Positions 1 through 12,300 of a DNA stretch of 64,000 nt are shown piece after piece. How positions within the stretch are numbered: position 1 is the stretch's first letter; every line of letters starts with the position of its first letter. Under the pieces are notes generated by a model that did no database searches, was not told the DNA's origin, and saw nothing but the letters and a program-made list of their open reading frames with translations. The DNA comes from Adenophora triphylla var. japonica (taxonomy: Eukaryota > Streptophyta > Magnoliopsida > Asterales > Campanulaceae), in contig JAFEMH010000336.1 in NCBI GenBank assembly GCA_022495995.1, positions 587,001-651,000 on the forward strand, written 5' to 3'. Made by a program: the position numbers and the translations under genes.

Positions 1-2914
1 AATGATTAATATTTAAACTAATCGGAGTGAGAAAATCAATTGATATCCTTCCCAAATTGGGGCTTACCAACTCCCCATCTTGCATCTCATATGCTCACAT
101 CCCTTTCATCATCATCATCTCGTTGCTCGATGAATTTGCATGGATCTTTTCTCATATAAAGCTTAAGCAAGCAATGAAGACTTAATCTCGTTTAGGTCAT
201 CCAAGAGGGATTGCGGTTGAAACCTTTCACCCATAGGAAAGCCATTACCTCACCCTTACTAAACACTACCCTCTCATTTCAAGATCGGCGTGTTTTGAAA
301 CCCGGTTTAGCCATCATTTTTGCTCCATACTGAGAGAAAGTCCAAGCGAGCCCGAGAAGTTAGCTTCGAGAATCGGCGATGCGCGAATTATCTCAAGCCA
401 TGAAGGAAGGACAAAGATAATCCTCAACTCCTCGTCAGAAGCTTTCCAAGTCAAAAAAAAAAAAAAAAAAAAACAAAAAAAAAAAAAAAAAAAAAAACAA
501 AAAAAGAAACAAAAAAAAGAAGGATTTTAAAATCCTCACAATCTCGGATATAATTCCAAGCTCCTCAGAAACCTTCCAAAAAAAAAAAAAAAGAAGAAGA
601 ACTCAAAAGTCCCCGACATCTCAAGAAGCTCTCCAATGATCAAAAAGGAGCCCGAATTCTCGCAAGATCGCAAAAAGTTGTCGCAGCTCGGACTTCCTCT
701 TATCATTACCTTAAACCAATCCCAAGCCATCCTCTCAATTTTAGAGGATACTTTCATCACCATTACCCTTGCCCTTGGCCAAGTCAAAATCGACCTCTCA
801 TTCTTGGAGGCAATCAATCTTCCTCGCCATAGATTTCCCAAACACATCCCCGCGAGCCAACCTCTCATCTTTAGAGGTTCGGTCGCAAAGGCCTAGCCGA
901 CCTCTCATCTCAAGAGGTCATAATCTCCCAAATCACCCGATAGCCGATCGAAGCCTTAAACCCAACTACAGCCCCTACCGGATAGCGGTTTCATTCTAAT
1001 ATCCTCGGTGTCGGGATCAAATTAATGCTTCATTGCTTGCTTAAATTGGAATCTAGTCCATTTTGGTTCAAAATTACCAATCAAAGATTGTGCAAATTCA
1101 ACCCTTCCCTTCATGTGAGCATATTTCATTTCTCCTCACAAACACTTGCCGTGGATGTCCCACTGGGGCTTCGCATCCGTGTCTTTCATGGACACTCTAA
1201 GGGGATATGTTATTCAATCCTCCAAATCCTCAAAATCCCCAAAGGTCCTCGGACCCTCGAATTTCAACATTCATTCTCTTTTCATTCGGGATAGGCCCGA
1301 ACTACGGCGACCCGAGCTCTTCATAATGGAGGGAACGTAGGCAACCGAAATGGTCCGTCGAAATCATAAACAAATCTCAAAAAAAAAAAAAGAAAAAGAA
1401 AAAAAAACCCGGTCTCATCAAGGATCGTCCCTATACACTTTCCACCCTTCCGAGCTTCGATTCTCGATATCAGTTGGTTTTCTCCTTATGATTAATCAAA
1501 ATATTTGTTCATATCAGATTTAGGGATTGAATAACCCGAACATTAACAAAGGGTTTTAAGCAGCTTTGTGATCATCATGAATAAGACAAGTTTTCAAGTG
1601 TCTCGACAAGTCTTCTTTCTATATCATAGGAAAATAGAGCCAAACATCTGTCTTTCTCGTCTCACAGGGGCTTCCATACACTTTTCCACACCTTGTGATG
1701 CTTATACTCTCTCAAAAGAGTCAAACCTAAAGCGAGTGTGTATACACAAAATCGGGATTCATTCCCACTTTTCGAAAGATGTGCCCCCGCACGTAAACGT
1801 TTTGAGTCTTGTCCAAGAATCGGTTGACTAAGATTTGAAAAGATGGGTACCCCTCGGCCACATGATGACTGTCGCTCGCAACAAGACCGCTCACGAATTT
1901 CTTCACGCCGGGGCTTGCTAAGCGGTTCTCCTGTGTTCTCCGTCAGACGCCTCTTCAAGTCGGGGCTTCCATAGTCATCCTTGGGTCCACATTGCGTTCT
2001 TCACTACGAGATAGATTCGCCAAGTCACTTCTTCAAAATCCGGGCTTTGCCTACTCAGATCCGGGCTTTGTCAAGACGGTCTTTTGGACCCGAATTTTAT
2101 CAAGAAAGAATTTCTGGCTTCGTAACTTGGTACACGGCAGCCTTCCCGTAGCATCGGAATTCAAGATCGTGGTTTCTCCCGCATTAGCAATTCCATCAAA
2201 TCATTCTCCGGATAAGGTTTCGCCAAGGTCACAACTCACCCAAATGAAAGAAGTTTCACTCATATCAACGTGCCCTAGAGCCCGTCGATCGCCTTCAAAT
2301 GACCAAGATTGAGAGGGAAACTGTCAACCAAGACCCGGATCCGAATCCAATCTCATCAAAATTGAGGTCCATGTGATACCGCCGACAAAACCTCACCAAC
2401 AACCGCCGTTTAAATCGCAATCAAGGGTTCTCATCCCCCACTTGATCAAAATCTGCTCCAAGCAGCCTCCATACCCATGCATCCCCACTAAAATCTCCCA
2501 AGGGCTCATGTAGCATGCACAAAACTTGAGTCAATAGGAATAATCCTAAATCATCGAAGATCATAAATCATAATTTTCCCGCCGTAAGCTTAGGCTAAGT
2601 GCATCTTCGAAAGCAAATAAATGCATCATCCCATAATCATTTTTAGTTCCATGCATGCATCTCGTCATCATGAATGCCATATATGCATCTTCCTCTTCAC
2701 TAACGAATGCGTGAATTCAAACGTGAAATCAAATCCCCTTTTTTCGGCAAGGATGATCTTCACCAAAGACGACCTCCAATGAATGAAGACGCCCTCCAAC
2801 ATCTACGCTTGGCAAAGACAAGCTCCGGCTGCTCGCAACTTGCTAAAGACGATCTCCAATGTCCACAGATGGATGAAAATGTTTCAATGAAGACCACCTC
2901 CAGGTCTACAATTC

Positions 2915-3290
2915 GGTCGAGACGCCAAGTTCTCAATACAAGTCGGTCGTGGACGCCAAGTTCTCAAAATGCAAATCGGTCGTGGACGCCAAGTTCTCAA
3001 ATGCAAATCAAATGCCAGTTGGTCGAGACGCCAAGTTCTCAAATACAATTTGGTCGAGACGCCAAGTTCTCAAATACAGCTTTGGCCGTGACGCCAAGTC
3101 TCAAATGCAAATCAAATGCCGCCGGTCGTAGACGCCAAGTTCTCACATACAAATCGGTCGAGACGCCAAGTTCTCCAATACAAATCGGCCGAGACGCCAA
3201 GTTCTCCAAGGCAAGAAGGTCGAGACGCCAAGCTCTCCAATACAATGCGGCCGAGACACCAAGTTCTCAAAAGCAAGAAGTCCCAATGTG
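2915..3290. repeat. Tandem repeat block 1, ~31-32 bp unit, ~11 copies
   Basis: The core 'gacgccaagttctc' recurs about every 31-32 bp, roughly eleven times, joined by variants of 'aaatacaaatcggtcga'. A 194-codon open frame at 2707-3291 only translates the repeats and is not a gene. The block lies in the non-coding 3' part of the Tat-like element. Confidence 0.85.
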
Positions 3291-3529
3291 AATACAAGCT
3301 CAACCACCTCTACAAGGTTGACGATCACCAAGAAGATGCAGCTCAACCAAGCTCCTCCTTCAGGTCAAAATGCTTCCAAAGACAAAGAAATCGTCGCGAA
3401 ACCGTCACACGAACATCAACTTAACAACTCTTCATCAACATCGCCCGTAGCCTCGCCTCCTTCCGGCAACTACATGTAAGCACAAAGCACAGTATGAAAG
3501 CATATCTTAGTCAACTACTTTTCTAAAAG

Positions 3530-4255
3530 AACATTATCGTCGATCATAGGGTGACTTCCCCAAAATAGTCAAACCATGTGGCTTACTTCCCCAAATACAA
3601 TAAACCATGTGGCGACTTCCCCAAAATAGTCGAAACCATAGGGCGACTTCCCAAAAATAGTCGATCATGTGGCGACTTCCCAAAACAGTCAAACCATAGG
3701 GCGACTTCCCAAAAATAGTCAAACCATGTGGTGACTTCCCAAAAATAGTCAAACCATAGGGCGACTTCCCAAAAATAGTCGATCATAGGCGACTTCCCAA
3801 AAATAGTCAAACCATAGGGCGACTTCCCAAAAATAGTCGGATCATAGGGTGACTTCCCAAAACAGTCAAACCATCATAGGGCAACTTCCCAAAAATAGTC
3901 GACCATAGGGCGACTTCCCAAAAATAGTCAAACCACAGGCGACTTCCCAAAAATAGTCGGATCATCGTGGCGACTTCCCAAAAATAGTCAAATCATAGGG
4001 CGACTTCCCAAAAATAGTCAAACCATGGGCAACTTCCCAAAATAGTCAAACCATAGGCGACTTCCCAAAAATAGTCGATCACGGGCGACTTCCCAAAAAT
4101 AGTCGTGGCGACTTCCCAAAATAGTCGATCATGTGGCGACTTCCCAAAAATAGTCGATCATAGGGCGACTTCCCAAAATAGTCAAACCATGGTGACTCCC
4201 AAATACAAGCCAATCTCTAGACGACTTCCCTAAAATAGTCAATCCTGGGTGACCC
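3530..4255. repeat. Tandem repeat block 2, ~30-31 bp unit, ~24 copies
   Basis: The core 'gcgacttcccaaaaatagtc' repeats about 24 times at a period near 30-31 bp, with linkers such as 'aaaccatagg' or 'gatcatagg'. The unit sequence is unrelated to block 1, but the period is nearly the same. Minus-strand open frames here are repeat artefacts. Confidence 0.9.
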
Positions 4256-4379
4256 CTGATTACGTCAATCCTTGGTCCATCCACTTGACCGACATTGATC
4301 ACCTTTCTTCCCGATGGTTCTCGTAAGCCCGAGTCTTCCCCAAAGAAGAATACCTTCAAATAGCCTCCATCGTGTAAAA

Positions 4380-4895
4380 ACCTCAACTTAGGTTCATACT
4401 CCCGAACTAAGTTCCCATTTAGGTTCATACTCCCGAACTAAGTTCCCATTTAGGTTCATACTCCTGAACCAAACCCCGACTTAGGATCATACTCCGAACT
4501 AAGTCTCCATTTAGGTTCATACTCCCGAACCAAACCCCGACTTAGGATCATACTCCTGAACTAAGTCTCCATTTAGGTTCATACTCCTGAACCAAACCCC
4601 GACTTAGGATCATACTCCTGAACTAAGTCTCCATTTAGGTTCATACTCCTGAACAAGACCCCAACTTCGGTTCATACTCCTGAAACTAAGTTCCCATTTA
4701 GGTTCATACTCCCGAACCAAATCTCAACTTAGGTTCATACTCCCGAACTAAGTTCCCATTTAGGTTCATACTCCCGAACCAAATCTCAACTTAGGTTCAT
4801 ACTCCCGAACTAAGTCTCCATTTAGGTTCATACTCCCGAACCAAACCTCAACTTAGGTTCATACTCCCGAACTCGGTTCCCATTTAGGATCATAC
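4380..4895. repeat. Tandem repeat block 3, ~32 bp half-unit in ~64 bp dimers
   Basis: 'aggttcatactcccgaac' recurs about every 32 bp. The following word alternates between 'taagttcccattt' and 'caaaccccgactt', so the higher-order unit is a dimer of about 64 bp. Confidence 0.85.
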
Positions 4896-4919
4896 CCTCA
4901 AAAGAAATTCCCTAAGAAA

Positions 4920-5085
4920 GAAACGTAAGACCGAGTGCCCCGAGAAAGATAACGTAATCCCGTATCTTTCATCAAAAATCATCCCCTATAGCTAAACATA
5001 AGACCGAGTGCCCCGAGAAAGATAACGGAATCCCGTATCTCTCATCAAAATCATTCCCTAAAGAAACGTAAGACCGATTTCCCGA
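4920..5085. repeat. Short tandem repeat block 4 (2-3 copies)
   Basis: 'gtaagaccgagtgccccgag' followed by 'aaagataacg' is present twice, with a partial third copy near 5065 ('gtaagaccgatttcccgac'). Confidence 0.7.
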
Positions 5086-5707
5086 CAAATACGTCTGCTT
5101 TTCCTCAAAGAAAGTCAACAATCTCAAAAGCCAACGAAATCTCGAGAAGATCTCGAACTACGAAAGGGCTTGATTCCCACTCGGGATACGTAGGTAGCCT
5201 ATCATTAGGTCCAGCCTCGACCAAAACGGTCACCCTCTCCTTCTAAGCAGCAGACGAAGTCCACCGAAAGGCCATTTCAAGTTAAGGTCCGAGGCGCCTA
5301 AAAGGCCATCATCACCAAGGTTTGAGGCACCTAAAACGCCATCTCCAAGGTTTAAGTCAGCTAAGACGCTATCACTAGGAAAGCGATAAATCGCAGTCAT
5401 CCCCCAGAGACCGAAAATGGTCATTCCTATCCCTGCCAGAAGCGGATACCCATCGACCGAAAATGGTCATCTCTAATCCCCAAGCAGAAGTTTCTCTCCA
5501 ACAATCGATCAAGGACTCGCTCATCGTTCGAGGCACCTAAAACGCCATCATCTCCGTGGTCAAGGACCCGAACTACGGCCGGCTTGATTCCCACTCGGGA
5601 TACGTAGGTAGCCTATCGCTAGGTTCAGCCACTCGATCACTTGATCATCCTGTCAAATATGGAGCCTTACTCTTATCGACGACCCCGCTTCCTTCGAAAG
5701 CGCCGTC

Positions 5708-5720
5708 GCCGAGGGGCTAC
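5708..5720 (+). other. Polypurine tract before LTR
   Basis: 'gccgaggggctac' lies directly against the TG start of the LTR at 5721. In Ty3 elements such a purine run primes plus-strand DNA synthesis immediately upstream of the 3' LTR. It supports reading 1-5720 as the 3' end of an element. Confidence 0.55.
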
Positions 5721-6038
5721 TGTAAGTGCTCCAATTTGAGTTGGTAGCTTTTTCGTTAGAAAGTTAACGAAAGTTTTAACATTTCTAACATTTCTAACAA
5801 TCTCTAACCTTCCTAACCAAGCAATAGTAGGTTAGGGTTTGCCATTTAAAGTTAAACCAAAAAAAAGAATCCAAAAAAGCAAAAGAATTAAGAAAATCCC
5901 GAAACAGCAAGTTGAAAAACAATTTCTGCTGATATTTTGAAAAATATTCTTCCTGTTCAAAGCCTGGAGCAGCATTTAATGCACTGTGCACGTTTTACAA
6001 CCCCATCCGCGCGGATGTCTTTGTCACTCACAAGGTCC

Positions 6039-6044
6039 TATAAA
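6039..6044 (+). promoter_or_regulatory. Putative TATA box in the LTR
   Basis: TATAAA lies about 320 bp into the LTR and is followed by 'ttgaaccctcctctctcgc', a pyrimidine-rich stretch plausible for transcription start. This is the only good TATA match I see in the LTR. Confidence 0.45.
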
Positions 6045-7366
6045 TTGAACCCTCCTCTCTCGCTTTAAACAACACATTTTGACACAAAGAATTTAAGTTC
6101 TCAAGAAATATAGAGAGAAAACAAGTGGGAATCCTTTGATTGCCACCATTTTCTCTTGAATATTTCCCAATCCACTCCAAACATTCTCAAATCACTCTTA
6201 AACACACCAAGCTCAAGCTTGAAACACTACTCAAGAGGAAGATTAGGAGAAAACATGGAGGACTTAAGTGTTATCCACTTGTTTTCTCTTCGATCAACTC
6301 TATCATCAAACCCTAAACACATCCAAGCCTTGAATCCACCCAAACACAAATCCAAACACCAAATCTTGATACTCCTCAAGTCAAACACCAAATCTTGATA
6401 CTCCTCAAGTCAAATTCCAAGCCTAGGAAGATAGGGTGTCACCATTGGTAAAGCCCTCCTTCTCAAAACCCTAAAATCCTCTTTTAACTTCTTGTTCATC
6501 TTGTTCTTCTTACTTGGATCTACTTGATGTCTAGTTTAACTTAAGTTTTGACCCAAGATGGTCATCTTGAAGTTCATCTTCATGAATGACCATCTCAAAT
6601 GGTCCACATTTTAAATCTCTAGTTGATTTGTTTCTTTAATTTCATTTCTACAAAATATCCCCTTTCCCTTTGCAAAGGACATGTTTAAACCCCATAAATT
6701 CCCCAAGGATGACTTGAATATGATAACCACTCAACAAAAAGTAGTGGTATCAAGTCTAGGGATGAAAATGGGGTGAACATAGATGCAAACCCCCCAAAAA
6801 TCACATTTCTCCTCAAGAACATCTTGCTGTCCAGTAGCATTGTTCTGAGAACTCAGTCCATTTTCCTATTTTTTGGACCCAGTAAAACTTGGAATTGGGT
6901 GTTGACTACAAAATACTTTTTGTAGCCAACATCCAGAGCTTTCCAGACATATTTTTAATTTATTTTTTGCGTGAGTAAAACTCCTTTTTTCAATTTTTCT
7001 TTTAGAGGCCAGTTCATCAGCTTCTGGAAATCCAGATTTCAGATCTGAGATTTCCAGAAGGTTTTGACCCCTCAAATCATCTCCAAAATGAAAATTTCTT
7101 TTACAGAAACCTTTTTTAAGGTGTTTTGAACATTTTTCATTCCCGGACTTTTCCCAGATTCTGGAGTTTTCAAGCCCTAAAGTCCATTTCAAAGTCAAGG
7201 GTCAACTGTCTTCTTCATTCTGGCAGAAATGGTTTTCAATTTCCGAAAATCTTTTGAGTGCCAAATCTCAACCCAAAAATCACCCAAAAAATCATGGGAT
7301 CAGTTTAAAGTCTTAAAAAGACATCCCAATTTTTACTTTTTCCAGTTTCAACTTATTTTGGCCAAA

Positions 7367-7393
7367 ACACACACACACACACACACACACACA
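7367..7393. repeat. CA microsatellite
   Basis: An uninterrupted run of about 13 CA dinucleotides near the 3' end of the LTR. Confidence 0.9.
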
Positions 7394-7538
7394 AATGATT
7401 TTCAGCTTGGAAGACTCGTTTTTACGAGGCGCGTCGGGTGCACACTAACGTCCTTCCCGACGCGTAACATGACCTCCGAACCTAAATCTCTGATCTCGGG
7501 CTTTTTTCAAAGTTTTGGCCCTTAAAACAAAAATGGCG

Positions 7539-7549
7539 TGGCGACTCCG
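7539..7549 (+). other. Primer binding site, tRNA-Arg-like
   Basis: TGGCGACTCCG matches the complement of the 3' end of a plant tRNA-Arg (the Ogre/Tat primer site is usually tggcgactccg-like). Similarity stops after 11 bases. It lies 9 bp after the LTR end. Confidence 0.55.
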
Positions 7550-7577
7550 TTTGATTTCAAAAATCGGGTACATCACA

Positions 7578-8652
7578 CATCCATCCCCAAGAGGTCGCCC
7601 TATTGATACACGAAGTGCATAGTGGAATTTGTGGTGGACACCCGGGGGCCAGGACTCTTGCTGACAAGTTAATCACATTGGGATACTACTGGCCACACAT
7701 GAGAGCTGACACTCACAACTTTGTTCAGCAATGTGATCAATGCCAAAGGTTTGCCAACCTTCCCTACGTGCTCTACAACAGAGCGTGCACTCGTGATCGC
7801 AGCCTTGGCCATTTGACATGTGGGCGTCGACTGATTGGACCCTTCCCTCCCGCCCGAGGAAACCGCAAGTATGTGATAGTGGCCATAGACTACTTCACCA
7901 AATGGGTTGAGGCCAAACCACTAGCTCGCATCACGTAGGAGAATGCTATCAACTTCATACACGACTTCATTTGGTGTCGGCTTGGTTTTCCTCGAGCCAT
8001 AAGTGTCGACAACGGGTTACGCTTCTCCCCGCACTTTCGGCGTAGATGAAGCGAGTGGGAATCAAACATTGGAAATCTTCTGCGCCTATCCTCAAGGAAA
8101 TGGGCAAGTCAAGCAAAGCAAATAAACTTGTTCTATCTTCGCTCAAGACTCGGACTCGTAGGTCGACGAAACAATTGGTTGGACGAACTCCCCCTTGCTC
8201 TTTGGGCGCTCGTACAACCACTGGGGCCTACTGGGAAACCCCTTTGCTCTTACTTATGGGTCGAGGCTATGGCACCCGCCGAGCTCGCATTCCCCACCGC
8301 TAGAGTGACTTTCTTCAATCAAGAGCAAAATGACACCAATGCATTGATCGACTGGATCGATCGACGAGAAGCGAGAAACACTTACCTCCGAATGGTCAAC
8401 TACAAACAGCGAACTAAAAGTTACCATGACAAGAGGGTCAAAGCAAGGTCGTTCCAAGTTGGGGATTACGTATTGAGAAAGATTGAGGCAACGGGCAGAA
8501 GGACCCAGCAGAATAAACTATCTCCTAACTGGGAAGGTCCATATGTGGTTACTCGAGTTGTCAAAGAGGGTACTTACATGATAGCTCATCCTGGAGGTGA
8601 CGAGTTGAAACATCCTTGGCATGCTACTCACCTCATCAAATACTACTTCTAG
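7578..8652 (+). pseudogene. Integrase remnant of Tat copy 1 pol
   Basis: This is the C-terminal part of a Ty3 polyprotein. It covers the integrase zinc-binding region (HxxxH then CDQC), the first catalytic Asp region (IGPFPPARG), a damaged second Asp region (DNGLRF near 8010), and the conserved end 'SPNWEGPYVV...HPWHATHLIKYYF' before the stop at 8650-8652. Frames change at least twice between about 7780 and 8330, and there is an in-frame stop near 7938. The second half (8128-8652) is open for 174 codons. It cannot give a full integrase. Confidence 0.85.
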
Positions 8653-8764
8653 TTTTCAATTTCAAAGTTCAAGTTTGTGTTAAAGCTAGTTTCGAATTGA
8701 TGTAAGCATGATTCCTACTTCAATGAAAAGAGCAATTTATTCGATCAAACATAGTGTTACTTTA

Positions 8765-9060
8765 ATATCAACAAGCTCGACTCTTAGTCAGCTTCGTTCT
8801 AACAAGCTCGATTTTTAATCAGCTTTGTTTATTTAACAAGTCCGACTCTTAGTCGACTTTGTTCTAATGAGCTCGACTCTTAGTCAGTTCATCTTAGCTC
8901 GACTCTTAGTCAGCTTCACCCTAGTAGGCTCGACTCTTAGTCAGCTTCGTTCTAACAAGCTCGATTCTAAATCAGCTTTGTTCACTTAACAAGTCCGACT
9001 ACTAGTCGACTTCGTTCCAACTAACTCGATTCTTAATCAGTTCAAATGGTATGAACAGGT
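8765..9060. repeat. ~31 bp tandem repeats between pol and antisense gene (copy 1)
   Basis: Units of the form 'aacaagctcgactcttagtc' plus 'agcttcgttct' repeat about nine times with length variation of 31-34 bp. The same block follows pol in the other two family R copies (27560-27945 reversed, and 50885-51240). From 9061 to 9392 I see only non-coding element sequence leading to the 3' end of the antisense gene. Confidence 0.8.
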
Positions 9061-9392
9061 TTGACTTATGATCAATCTCTTTCACAAAAAAGTTAATCAA
9101 GTCTGAGGTCGACTAAACCAACAAGATCAAGTCGCCTCTAGGCTCAAATTGACTCATTTATATTAGCTACATCTAGCTCGACATACAATATGGAATGGAA
9201 AACATACAACATTCTGAAAACAAAAGTCAGCTATGATAGAGAAGTCTCCCAGAACGGGCTAAGACTTGGACAAAATTAACTTACAAAAATATTTTGCCTC
9301 CCAAAAAACTGGGCCAAGGCATTCGAATAATGTTAAAGCAAAAAACAAAAATATTGTTTGGAACTTGTTCATTACAAATCCAACTAAACAAT

Positions 9393-12300
9393 TCAGGAGT
9401 CCTGGCCGACATCGGTTTGGTCGTCAGTAGCAGCTCGACCCTCTTCCTCTCCTTGTTGCTGAGGGTCCAAAGGTTTACCCGACTCCGAATAAATTTGTTC
9501 ATCTACTGTCTCCATGGCTTCGGCATCGTCAAGCTCCGCCAAGACCACATCAAAATTTCTGTCAAGGACAGGGGGAGCCTCCCACTTCTCACAATGATCT
9601 TCTTCATCTTCCTGGGCAATAAAGGCCAAGTCGTTCTCAAGATAGGGAACAAGCGAATGACATTGGCGAGCTGCCATGTCGTACTGGGACTCAGAAAACC
9701 AACGAGCTAATTGCTCGATGGTAATCAGAGCTGAAGGATCCCCCAGTGCTCGACGGGCCATGTGCCTCTTCCCAACCTCGAGAAAGTCTTGTGCCCTGGC
9801 CACTATGGCATCATAAAACTCATCTCCCTCCTTGAACTTCTCCACAGCATCAGGGCCAGCCTTCTTCAGAGCCTCCTTCCACTTAGCTCGAGCCGAGTTA
9901 TGCTCCTCGTTAAGCTCCTTCAAAAAAGAATCTTTATCGAAGAAGTTTGGTGACGGTGGCAAGCTCAACCTTAGTCCTCTCATGAGCAAGGCGCTCAGCA
10001 TCCCTCTCTGAAGTCACTTCCTTAAGCTTGGACTCTGAAGCTTCGAGGTCGGACAGGGCCTTTATCTTCACCATCTCATTGGCTTCATATGTATTGTCCA
10101 GGTCGTTGTACTTCTCCTTCAAATCCGCAAGCTCTTTAGCCTTTTTGGAGTAATCTTGAAGGGCTTGTCTCTCTCTCTCAATAGAAGCTCTCCAAGAGCT
10201 CTTCACCGGCCGACCATCGTAAGATTCTCGCATTTCAAAGAAACAAGAAGTGTTAGCTCGTGATTTGAGTGGATCGAGTAAAGGGATAAGCAACTACAAT
10301 GAAAGAGAAAATGACAAGTTACCTCACTATGAGCCATTCCGTGAGCGAGCGTAGAAAATTCCTCGGGGTGATCCCCTTATCGCCAAAATGGGCTAGAGAT
10401 CGACATCTATTGCCCTCCTAACAATCACTTGGCCCTGTGCTCATGTCGGGATAGCGACGGCTCAAGCCGTTAAACCCTTCCAGTGGAGGAACATCACTCA
10501 AATGCCTCTTCATCTTTTCATCCAGAGACTCCTTACCGGGAGGAAGGAAGGTCAGCGGAGGCAATTGGCTCGAGGACACAGACTTGCCCTTCTCAGATCG
10601 GGACCTCTTCTTCGAGCTTATAGGACGATCGTCCTCCTCTTCCTCCATATCATCTTCATCAACGTTAACGACCAATAAAGGGTTAGCCCCCGCCATCCCA
10701 GCTCCAGAGGTCTCCATGTTGGCATCTTGATTTGGGTCGGAGCTCAAACTTGCCCTGACTGACCTGTGGGAATCATCACCTCCTTCATTGGCATCATTGG
10801 ATTGGGTGCCGCTTTGCAAAGGGTCTTCCATCTCGACCTCTTCCATTGGGATCATTCCAAATGCACATCCTTCTAAGCAAATTGTTCCTAGTAGCAGCCT
10901 TCTCTCTCTCTCGCCGCCTTAGCATTGGCAGCCCCATGAGCCCTCTTGGCTTTCCTCTTGTCAGAAACCCCAACAATACGCACCATATTTGCTTCTTGTT
11001 CGGGAGTTAAAACTACACGACATCAAAAGAATCAAGTGTTAGCTCGACAATTCAAAACAAATTCTACGAGTAAATCATTGACGAGGTAATTGATACAATT
11101 CAAAGCAGTTCTATGTACGAATTGAATAACTCTACATACGAGCAGGCAATTTGATAAAGAGTTGCAACTCGAAATAGTTCTATGTACGAGCTAACTAAGT
11201 TCTACATACGAGCAGACAACGGACGATCTAAGAGTTGTATATGCAGCTAAAAATAACGCTATGTGCCAATGATAAGCTACATATGCAAGTTAACAATGGA
11301 CGAGCTAATGAATGCAGGTCAAGTAAATCCTTACCACCAACATGCTCTCCGTGGTCTTTGCAGTAATTTTCATTCTTCTGACAAAATTGACAGTTCTCCT
11401 TCAACCTACCCAAGGAATGAGTAACCCAGTCCGGGTATACCTGGCTTCTCAATACAGGAACGAGGGGTTCTACCACTCCATCCCCAGGCATCATCCCAGC
11501 TTGGATGTAGTTGTACTTGGTTGTCCCTAACACCTCCCAGCTAATGGGCCTTTTCGCGACCAACGCACACAACTTCCTATACAAGGTTAGGTGCCATGGA
11601 GGCTCCCAAGAGTTTTCCTCGTCAATAGTGTCGACTCACTATTCGCAAGGGGAACTCCCATCCCAGCCTACTCTCTACAACTACCACATAGGAATTCCAG
11701 CTGCTATGTTTGTTGGGAAGGTTGGTAAACAATTTTGGAGAATTGGGTTTGGAAGGAGTACTAATCCCCCAATCTGCCTTGTCGAGCTTTGGAGCAAAAA
11801 ATTCTTTGAAGACTCTCATGCAAGGTTCATGGCCTAGAAACTCGCATACCATGGCAAAGCACACTAGTACTCTGCAAGTGTTGGCCCCAAGTCAAGAGGA
11901 AGAGCATCCATGCACTCCGTAAACTCGTTGATGAAGCGGATCTAAGGGCAACCTCAACCCCGCCTCAAACCGTCCATAAAAGAAGGCCACCCTAGTGGCA
12001 TCGTAGTGAAGCCGGGTACGGAACTTGGCCATAAAGTCCGCCTTACTAAGGATGGTTATCCTATAATCCACTCTACTTACTCCACGTAAATCATAAACCA
12101 TATTGTATCGGGACTCCATATTTTTCTTCCTCGAAGAGGCCTACTGGGTATATATCCTCTCTCGTTCTTCCCGGTACAACGAGAGGAGCCAAACGCATTC
12201 ACAATTCGGGGACCAAGAGGTCGAAGCAAAGATTTCCTTCTTGAGTTGTCATATCTGTACAAGAAGAAGGAGAAACAGGGGAGTCAGTCCTATGATCACA

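Larger units (their letters stand above)
1..5720 (+). mobile_element. Non-coding 3' region of an Ogre/Tat-like Ty3 retrotransposon
   Basis: I see no protein-coding domain here; the open frames are short or run through tandem repeats. The interval holds A-rich tracts (about 455-510, 580-600 and 1380-1408), a phrase close to 'gaactacg...tacgtagg' that recurs near 1300, 5160-5225 and 5565-5635, and four tandem-repeat blocks from 2900 onward. It ends in a purine-rich tract directly before a TG...CA long terminal repeat. Long repeat-filled non-coding stretches between pol and the 3' LTR are known in Tat/Ogre elements, and this is the main reason for the call. The coding part would lie left of the window. 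Orientation is inferred from the polypurine tract and the LTR. From 1 to 2900 I see nothing else that can be annotated. Confidence 0.5.
5721..7529 (+). mobile_element. Long terminal repeat (~1.8 kb), Ogre/Tat-like
   Basis: The interval starts TGTAAGTG and ends AAACA (TG...CA). It is preceded by a purine tract and followed 9 bp later by a tRNA-Arg-like primer binding site. A TATA-type box lies at 6039-6044 and a CA-dinucleotide run at about 7367-7393. It holds no coding region. No second copy is in the window, so the ends rest on flanking signals rather than on an LTR-to-LTR alignment. A 3' LTR should be followed by host DNA and a 5' LTR by a primer site; this copy has 3'-type signals on its left and 5'-type signals on its right. 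Confidence 0.6.

Noticed and set aside
2707..3291. 194-codon open frame
   Set aside because: It translates the ~31 bp tandem repeats and has no recognisable domain.
3534..3810. Minus-strand frames rich in FGKSPHGL-like repeats
   Set aside because: These are artefacts of tandem block 2; the unit length keeps the frame open.
9294..9710. Plus-strand 138-codon frame
   Set aside because: It is the shadow of the antisense gene on the minus strand, which matches the other two copies.
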